A stretch of 9,675 nucleotides of DNA from Candidatus Omnitrophota bacterium. Its GTDB lineage: Bacteria; Omnitrophota; Gorgyraeia; Gygaellales; Profunditerraquicolaceae. Position numbers and translations under genes: made by a program. A model generated the notes under the pieces. That model did not search any database, was not told the origin of the DNA, and was given only the letters and a program-made list of their open reading frames with translations. Below are positions 1-9,000 of this stretch, piece after piece (positions within the stretch are counted from its first letter, which is position 1; the number at the start of each line of letters is the position of its first letter). Where the stretch lies: assembly GCA_028716305.1 (NCBI GenBank), contig JAQUQA010000034.1, forward strand, positions 1 through 9,675, written 5' to 3'.

Positions 1-3000
1 TATCAAGAAGAGAAGAGGGGTTGGTTGAGCAGAGCGCGCAATTGGCGGGACAACAGCAGGATTTAGAATTAAGGGCGCGGCAATTGGATGATACCGAGCG
101 CGCGCCATTCAGGCAGCGTGCGGCTGAACTGACCGAGGAGTTACGTTCTCTGGCGAGTGATCTGGTTGGATTATCGGATGACGCGATAAGAGAATTATTC
201 CTGGAAGACGAAGGGATGCGTTTACAGGCAGAAGAGGGGTTGAGGAATACCGCTGCCTGCCTGAATCACCTTAGCGAACGAGACCTGGTCTTACAACAGC
301 CACTGGTAAGTGCGCAGCGCTTTTTGATGATCTGTCTGCGTGATATCGCGCTTCACGGAGTGGATATTGTTTTAAGCCTGGAGGGAACAGGCAGTCAAAG
401 ACATGAAATTTTAAACGTTTTTCTGCCGGGCTTCGAAAGGATACAGGCGCTTTTGACTGAATTGGGCGGCTTGGATGCCCAGGCGGAAATGCGTTTTCAG
501 CAGGAAAGAACAAGGCTGCAAGTTGCCCTGGAAAATGCTTGTTTTGAAGCGGCGATAGCTGAAGAGCAGGCCGCGGGAAGAAACCTAAGCACGCACCGGG
601 GGAGCATTTTTACCTTATCAAGCGGCAGAGATCTTTGCCTGACACATAGGATTTCCGGGAGAAAGATCGTTGTAAGTTTTAACGGAAAAATCGGGCGTCG
701 GGCAGCCAAAAGCAAAGCACCGATCTGTCTGAGGCTGGGGCTGGAGCTTCCTTGCGGATACTCCGCGCTAAGCGGCGATGAGCTTTGGTTCAGCATTTCG
801 CGGGATGAAGCCTGGTATGAGCAAAAGGATATCCGCAGCCGGATGCAGGCCCACCAGCGGGAGTTTTCCGGATGGCGCGCGCCGGATCCTTTCGCGGTAG
901 AGGTTTTTCTTGGTCCGGGTGAATTCGGCTTTAGTAACGCGATATTCATTCTTGGATTAGAGACGCTTTTGGGCCTGCGGGAAGATACTGCCATAACGGC
1001 AAAAGATTTTCCCGATACATATTGGGTCTGCCGGATAAATTTACTCAGTTTCTCCGAACAAAGCAAGCAGGCCAGGGTTGAGGTTACGGATCCTTATGGA
1101 ATTTTTGAGGTTGCTGAAGGACCGGGGACGAATGTTACCGCGCCGGAAATCAGCCATCCGATTACCGATCTAAGCCAATTTAAGGCGGCAAAGTTGCACC
1201 GGACATATGAGATAGAATTTAACAGTATCGGGTGGGCTTTGCGTTTGATGCTGCGTAAGGCCAAAGAAAGAGGCTGGCTCAACGGCCGCATGCCGGTTAT
1301 CTGCCGGGATTGCCACGGGGATAAGATTAACCTGCGTGAGGTAGTAGCCTATCGGCTGGTCAACGGCGAAATAGTTTGGAACCTGACCAAAGAGCAGATT
1401 CGCGAGTTGCTGCGGGATACCCGTTTCGACGCCGAGTTTATCATCGGCGCGATCGAGGAACACGAAGCGCAGGAAACAGAAGCCGACGCGATCGAAGCGG
1501 AAATCGACTATTTTGTTTTTGCCAGGATGCTCGATGACATCAGTGCCCCTGCCCAGCAGAGGTTAGAGGATTACGAAGCGATATATCTGAATAATTTACC
1601 TTCTAATAACAGCGAGTATTGGACCGGGGCAATAGTTCATACCTTGCGCCAAGCCGGCTTTGACCAGGTGGTCATCAGATTTATCGTCGACACGCTTATT
1701 TTTCATCATTTTCCGGCCGAAGAGCTGCAGCATATTTACGGACGCGTGGAAACACACCTTGCTATGATCTCTTCCTTTGCGGAAAAACTCCGTGGACCCG
1801 AGAGTGATTATTATTTTGCCGCCGAGGCGATCGGTAAATTTATCTTGCGCGGCGATATTGTCGAGGTGATCAGTGAAGCCGAATCATTGATTTTGTTGAT
1901 CGCGGAAAGTTCGCTGGCAGGCAACAACGGAGAATTGATGTCGCGGATATCGGAATACGCGGATCCTCTCTCTGCCATCTCAGGGATAAAAGAAGCGGTG
2001 CGTCGATATGACTCTTCAAGGGAGTGCGTATTATTCGGAAGAAGAGTGGCCGGTTCGAAAAGATTAAGAAAGGGCGTTGCCTCCGTTTTATCCAAAAACG
2101 GACAGGGTAGCGCAGTGGTATTTGCCCAGACGCAAAAATATTACCTGATCTGCACAAACAGCCACGTAGTCGGGCATGACTTATCCGTGGGTGTGATGGG
2201 GGCAGGCAGGCGCGCGCCGTTTGCCGGGGAAGCAGAGGTTATCTTAAGGCATAAGATAGACCAGGATTTTCTCACCGCGGATATCGCCTTTCTCCTTTTG
2301 GAAAAATCGCCGCAACAGCCGCGGTTTGTGCCAATCCCCTTTTCCCGGGTGGAGACCCCGTATATTCAAGAAGCGGCGCTTTTAAGCGGTTATCATCAGA
2401 TGGCAAGCCCCGGGATATTCTGCAGCTGGGACAATTTTGCCTGGCTGGTAGGGGCCAGGGGAAAGCCGGGGACTTCCGGGTCGCCCTATCTTGTGATCAC
2501 CTCCGCCGGCTACCGGATCGTTGGGATCCACGCGCGTTCCCCGATCTGCCCGGAGGGTATTCTTTTAACCGTAGAGCTTTGGCAGGATGCCTTAAACGCG
2601 CTTGAGAGAAGGTTATCCGGGTTCGAGTGCCTGACTGACGATCCCGAAAAACTCGACGCTTTTCGTTCTTACATCGAGGCAGAAAATCTTTGCGAAAACC
2701 GGGAAGATTTCCTGCATCCGATCAGCGCCCAGGGGATGTATAACGCCCCGATACTCTTTGGCGATATCGTAGGAGAATTTACCACGGAATTCAGCCGGCT
2801 GGGCGATGATCTGCGCTGTATCTGCGGATATTTACACGGTAATATCGGTAAGGCGCAAGTAAAGAATTTTGACCCGCGGACCTTTGAACTGGCAAGGCGC
2901 GGGCAAAAGGGATGGCGTTGGGCAAAAGGTTTAGACGAGGGGGCTGTACGCCGGGCAATCCGCGTCTTATCTGCGGAAAAGAAATTGAATTTTGACGAAA

Positions 3001-6000
3001 CAACGATCATTGCCCAGATTAGGGCGCATGAAGAGCAACCCAGTGAATTGGAGGGGGCGCGCGCTCAGGCGCAGCTATTTGCAGGGTTGCGCTCCGGGGA
3101 AAACACCGAGCAACCGCAGGAAAATACTCCCGAAGAAAAACCATCCGCAGCGCACGCCGAACTGATCGCTTATTATGACGAGTTTGATGATCAGGGGGTT
3201 TTACAGGTCGCAGAAAGCAGAGTAATATTGACGCTTACGCAGGCGCGTCCGCAGATTAGGCACGAGGTAGTGGAGGTGATTGCTGATTTCGGCAGCAATC
3301 TTCTGGTAGCCGGGCCGGACCGGGGCGCGGTAGCTGCGGAACTGATCAATGATAAGAAGAAATGTGTCTTGGAAGCCGACGTCAGCCTGAAGAATGCGCG
3401 TTATGCCAGAGCGCAAAATGTGCCGGTTATCGTGGCGGATCCCTACCAGCTGCCGCTGGCCAAAAGATTCGATCAGGTATTTCTTTGCGAATGTATCGGC
3501 CACTACGAACTACCCAGGCTTTTAAACTCGGCCTCCGCCCATCTTAAGCCGGGTGGATACTTAAGCCTTACTCATTACGAATTCAGCGGCCATGATTCCA
3601 GAAAGGATTTTGAGAAAACCCGCTACCGGCTTGATTCCCGCTGGGAGGTAACCAGAGATCTAGCGCAGGCAGGCCTGAAACTGTCGTTCATTATTCCTTT
3701 GGCAGCCGGCATGGACGACGCCGGCCGGCCAGTAAACCTTTGCCTTTACATGGCGCAAAAGCCGAAAGATGCCGAGGCGAAAGATGCGCCGAAGAAAAAA
3801 AGCGGGAGAAAAGCTTCTCCGGTCAAAGCGGGCGTTGCCGCAGCTGTTTCGCTTATCCTGACATTGGTAATTCAGTCTGCAGCTTTTGCCGGGGCAGAAG
3901 CAGCTATGCATCCGGCCGATAAATTTATCGCCGACATCCTGGCCAGATTTTTTGCCTTTCTAGTGAGCGACCCCTATATTTTCGTGCTGGTAGTGCCTTT
4001 TGTATTCTGCAAACTGGTAAGGGTTTTTGAGATACGGATATTCGTGTTCCTGATATCCCTTCTTGGCTGGTTTATCTGGGCAGTTTACGGCGGCATTACG
4101 ACCGGTTGGGAGGCGGGGTTGCTCGCCGGGATCTTTGAATGGGCAAAGAGGTTTCTCCTGGGGTGTGTTTTAGTCCCGATGTCTGCAGATTTGGAAGGCG
4201 AATTGTGCCGTCAGTTAAGAGATGATGATGAAGATGAAGAAACCCGCGAAGAAACACCGTTCTATGTAATAATGCTATTGGAGGCAATGGTGTATGGTTT
4301 AGCGCTCATTTTGGCTCATTTCATAGCGCCCCAGGCGCTTGCCGGCGTTTGGTCGTTGGTTGCCTGCCGGATTATCTTGACTCTGGGGTTAGTCAGCATC
4401 GGAGTGTTCCTTTACGCATTGTACTATACGGCCGTATATACGGCTCTATTCCTTAAGAAGGGCGGGATTCTAGGTATTCATGCGATAAGAGGGATTTTAA
4501 GGAGTATTTTTAAGCGCGGAAACCCAGGAAAAAAAGACCATCTGATTACCAGCCAGGCGATGCTTCAGGCAGCCGAAGAGTATCGGGATTCACCTGGGGT
4601 GGCGCAGAGATTCCATGAGCTGGCGGCAATACTGCATAATCTGGAGATTGAGCTGAAAAACAGCGCCAGGTGTTTGCCGGGATGGGCTCTTGCGGAAGAA
4701 GAGATTGTTTTTATCGACGACGGAACGGGAAATCCGGTGGATAGCCGGACGGTTGTCGCTTTTCGGAGCGCGGGAATGATTCATTGGAACGTTAATCCGG
4801 ATACGCTTCCTTTGTGGGCGCGCCGTTCGATAGAGGTGCATGAGGCGCAAGCCGATGAACCGGCGGCGGTCAGGGCGCAGGCAGAGGCCTTTCAGGGGGA
4901 TATTGCCAGAGAGTCCTGCCGGTTCCGGGATACCTGTCCTTTGGCCAGGGCGCCTGCGCTTTCACCGATAACAAGCGAATTAACCGGGCAACTTTATCAG
5001 GCGCTCAACAGGCTTTATCCCGCGGCCCATCTATCCCGGACAAACTTATTTAGCGTTCCTTTTGCCAATAGCGAGCTGTCTGTGGAAGTTATTGGGACAA
5101 ATTCAGGAAACGAAGATAAGATGCTTGCCCTGGTTGCCGGCGGGGTGGTCTGGGTGGACCCTTCTTGCTATCTTTTGGCAGAGAAGATCTTTTGGCCCGG
5201 AGAGTCGGTGGTTGTCTGCCGGGATACAGTTGACGCGAATAATCCGCGCGGTTGGGGGGCCAGTACCCAGGCGGCTTTAGCGGCAATCTGGCTGTTGCGT
5301 TCCGAGATCCGGCAAAGGCCGCTGATTGATTTTGGCTGCGGCCTGAACGCCATATTCGGATTTACCGGCCTCTCAATCAAAGCGGCGGTTCTTCCCGACA
5401 GGGAATCTCCTTTGCGCCTGAAGGTTAATTACAGCGGCGCCGGATTTGGTGAAGTAGTTTTTGTGGATATCTCTCAAGTTGCCAGGAAATACGTGATGAA
5501 ATCCCTGCGTCATATCGGCCAGGAGAGCAGGGTGGTGGAAAACCTTGATGCGGTTGAGGAAAACTTGATCAATGACGCGGTACTGGTGATTAATTCAGAC
5601 ACAATGGATTTTTCGCGCAGCGTATTGGCAAAATACGTCTTGAATCGCCAGGCCCATCCGGCAGTGATCATCGCCGCCTCCGGACAGATAAATAAATGCC
5701 TACCAATTGAATGGCTTATCGAAGAGTTGTTTCGGCAAAAGGGGTACGGTTTTTGGGTTTTAAGAGGGGACAACCTGCACTCGGTCTATATCGGCGTGCG
5801 TAATGACCTGCTTCAGGGCGAAAGCGCGGAAGAGTTTATTCGTAAGTTGAGTTCCGGCATCTCCAAGGAAGAAGCGATGACGTATTGCCACGCGATTTCT
5901 GCCTCCGGACAATTCGCCGCCGCCAGGGTCTATCCCGAATATGCCGGTCAATTTGATTATCTCGGCAACATATTGCTTGAAATCGTGAATGAGGCTGCGC

Positions 6001-9000
6001 GCAGAGGTTGGATAGAGCATTGCGGCGATCCCTCGGAATATCCGGTTGCCTTTAGAAATTCCTCGGGGATGGCTTATTTTAATATTTCTCCAGAACAGAT
6101 AAGGCAGTTGCATCCGGACGCGGAATATCTGATTTCGCAGATAGAATTGCATGAGGCGCAACCGGACGAAACAAAAGCACTGCAGGCCCAGATGGAGATA
6201 TTTAGGTTTGAACCGGTATCGTTAACGAAAGCCGGCCAGGAACTGGCCGTACAGACGGTATTTTCTTTGGTGCGCCAGGTGCATGACGCCGCTGCAGAGA
6301 TGGTATTGTTTTCCGGAGGCAGCAGCACGGTATCTTACCGATTGTTTATCTCCGGATGGAACAGGTTGTATCCCTTGGAGGAACTGCCACAAATTGTCAG
6401 TTTCCCCCAGGATTTGAATTATGCTCTTTATAAACAGGGAGGCATGGGGGCAGAGTCGGCTTTTTACTTCTATTTCCTGCCGTGGATGAAACGCTTGTTC
6501 GGAGATGACGTGTTCGGTTTTTTGGCAAAAAGAAAAGTATTCCATCTCGATGATTATACCGATACCGGGCACAAGCATAAGATGCTTGCCTGCCTTTTAC
6601 CGAAAGTTTTCCCGAATATTAACTTTGCGTTCTTCAGCGCCAACCCGTATCTTCGCGATCATCCGGCTGCCGGGGAGGCGATTATTGCCACCTATGACAG
6701 CGAGTTATTTAGTTTTTTTAGCAGTCTTGCTTTATTTTATGCCGATGAAAATGTTTCCGCCTCGGGTTCCCCGGCGGCATTAGAGGTAAAATTGCTTAAA
6801 AGTTCCAGGAGGCTTGATAATGGGTGGCTTTTGAGCAAGGAATGCCGGGATGCCGCTGCGGCTGCATTAGATGGACTGGTGGCGACTGTTGAGCAAACCC
6901 CGGCCAAGATAGTTGATGATGCTTCAGGCCAAGAGGAAAGAATGGTTATGGCCAGGATTCCTAAGAAAGCTGAACCGGTTTTTTCTCCTACTTCGCTTTT
7001 CCTGGGTCCGGGGCAGTGTAGTTTACGCTGCGCCCACTGTTTGCAGGGCAAGGTATTAAGTAATTATATCCGCGGGCACCGGGAAGATTTCAAACGGATG
7101 CTCTCCAGCGCCGACCAGGCCGGGATCGTTGATTATAGCTGGTGTATCGGAGAGCCTTTTGAAGACCGGGATTTTCTCTATGATATGTTGCGCCAGATGG
7201 TGCATCTAACGAATATTGAGAGCATCGGTTTTGTTACCAACGGCCGATTTGCCGAAAGTTACGAGAATGCGGTTACGGTTTTGGATTTTGTGCGGCAGAT
7301 CCTGATAGAGGGGCACAGAGATACCGGGCACGTATGCAGAATGCGGATAGATTTTAGCTGGGATAAACAACACCGGCTCAGAGGCGTTGAAACCCGCCAT
7401 ATTATCAATTTGATCGCGGCTATCAGCGATGTGTTGGGCTTGCGTCTGGCGGTATTGAATACGCTTCGTTTTCCCGATGACCAATCGGTCCTTGATTTGC
7501 TCAAGGCTTTAAGAGGCTGCGGCCTTATCGGACGGGATACAACCGACGAGGAACTATCCATGGCTGATGAGGTCTTCCTGACCAATGGAATGAAGCTTGT
7601 AATCTACAAGATTAGCGCTGTGCTTCCGGAGGGAAGCGCGGCGGCGCTTAATATCGACCAGGAGTATCTTGCGCCGCGGGCGATTAAGGAAGAGATCATC
7701 GCCTTGGGAGGCGCTGATCTCATCGGCCACAACCTGTTACTGCTGGGAAATGGTAATTGGGGTGTCGGCAGGGCGACCCTGGCCCTTGGCTGCGACGGAA
7801 GTCTTTACCTAAGCGATAAATTCGTCAACCGCCAGACCATGCCGCTTGCCTATATGACGGACGTCCAGGGCGCCATTGATAAAGTCAACCGCCATCCGGT
7901 ATTACGTGCCTTGGTTTCCCGCGGGGTGGCTTATTGCCTTGATGCCTATGATAGTATTCCTGCCAGTAGAAGGCAGGCGGATATTTACCGGTTAGCCGAA
8001 AATTGTCCCGATGAGCATGATATTATCTCTGCGGCTACTTGTTTCGAGCATCCGCAGGTGCGCGCGGAAATGTTTAGAGCGGTTATTTTTGATGAAGTAT
8101 TGTCTGGGGGGCGTGATTTTTCCCTGCCTGCCGATACCTTCCGGCGGCTATTGGATGGGTCATTAATTGTTGATATAGACGGCAACGGCAGGATTATCGT
8201 AAAGATAACTATGGCAGGGCAGGAAGAGATAAGCCTTAATAGTTTATACGCCCTGAGGAGGAACTTTAATAATTTGTTGTGGAGCGAGGATGGAACCAGC
8301 CTCGTTTATTTTGTACGTTATTCCAGAGTATATGCAAAAATACTTGCGGATTTTCTGGGGAGTCACTCATCCATTGAATACGAGGCTTGGCGGCAGCTTA
8401 AAGCCATGAGTATGCGCTACTTTTTGTGCGCAAACTTAAGAGAGGTGCCCGGTTTTAGCGTTCTCAGGACGTTTTTGGCGGGATTCCATCATGCTTCTCC
8501 GGAATTCCGGAGGCGTTTCCAGGGTTGGGTTCTTTTAGCCGGTTTCAACGAAGCGGCCATTGATGAATTTACCGAAGATTTACGCAGTGCATGGGCTGCT
8601 TCTGAAGGATGGTATGCTGCGGAAGCCGCCGTTTCCGGTATAACCGCTCCTCAAACTTCTGCAATCCGGAAACTCCCCGGGCCATCCGCTGAAAGCCCCA
8701 GGAGGCTGAACGTATTAATATTGTGCAACCAGAACCTGGAGCGTTCCCCTCTGGCCGCGGCCTTGCTAACTAAGCATATGCCCGACGATCTGCTGGATAG
8801 GGTAGAAATCCATTCCGGGGCGATATTCGATATTATTCATGACAGTACTTTAGATGTTTACCTGCAATGCGATCCGGTCTTACGCGAGCACCGCCCCGTG
8901 AGGTATACAGAAGGCCAATTCCGTCAGGCGGATTTAGTCTTTGTGATGACAAAAAAACAAAAAGCGGAGATGAGCCGCAGATATCCGCATGCCAGAGCGA

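Noticed and set aside
497..1066. 189-codon open frame on the minus strand
   Set aside because: It is antisense to the continuous + frame; its translation is Ser/Arg/Pro-rich without domain features, and no ribosome-binding site is evident. It is a shadow of the giant frame.
1440..1495. HEAQ read as a classical zinc-protease HExxH active site
   Set aside because: The second His is absent in all four module copies, so a standard metalloprotease cannot be claimed; a degenerate relative remains possible.
1893..1925. Hydrophobic stretch SLILLIAESS as a membrane span
   Set aside because: Too short, with polar and acidic residues on both sides; better explained as a buried helix.
4920..4945. Two cysteines in SCRFRDTC as a zinc finger
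   Set aside because: No second cysteine or histidine pair follows at suitable spacing.
5062..5280. 72-codon + strand frame with an ATG
   Set aside because: Overlaps the PrmA-like domain in another frame, and its Trp/Arg-rich translation has no family features. Shadow frame.
5760..6161. 133-codon open frame on the minus strand
   Set aside because: It lies antisense across the end of methyltransferase 2 and module D, where the + frame is clearly coding. No recognisable motif.
6222..6578. 118-codon open frame on the minus strand
   Set aside because: Antisense to the PRTase-like domain, including its PRPP-loop codons; no domain features of its own.
6505..6783. 92-codon + strand frame across the PRTase-like region
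   Set aside because: It runs out of frame with the giant gene and has no motif; the PRPP-loop signature is in the main frame.
6805..6823. AGGAGG followed by ATG, resembling a ribosome-binding site and start
   Set aside because: The ATG is out of frame with the main protein and leads to a TGA within a few codons.
8160..8200. DIDGNG run as an EF-hand or dockerin calcium loop
   Set aside because: Only the first half of such a loop is present and the required acidic residue at loop end and flanking helices are not evident.
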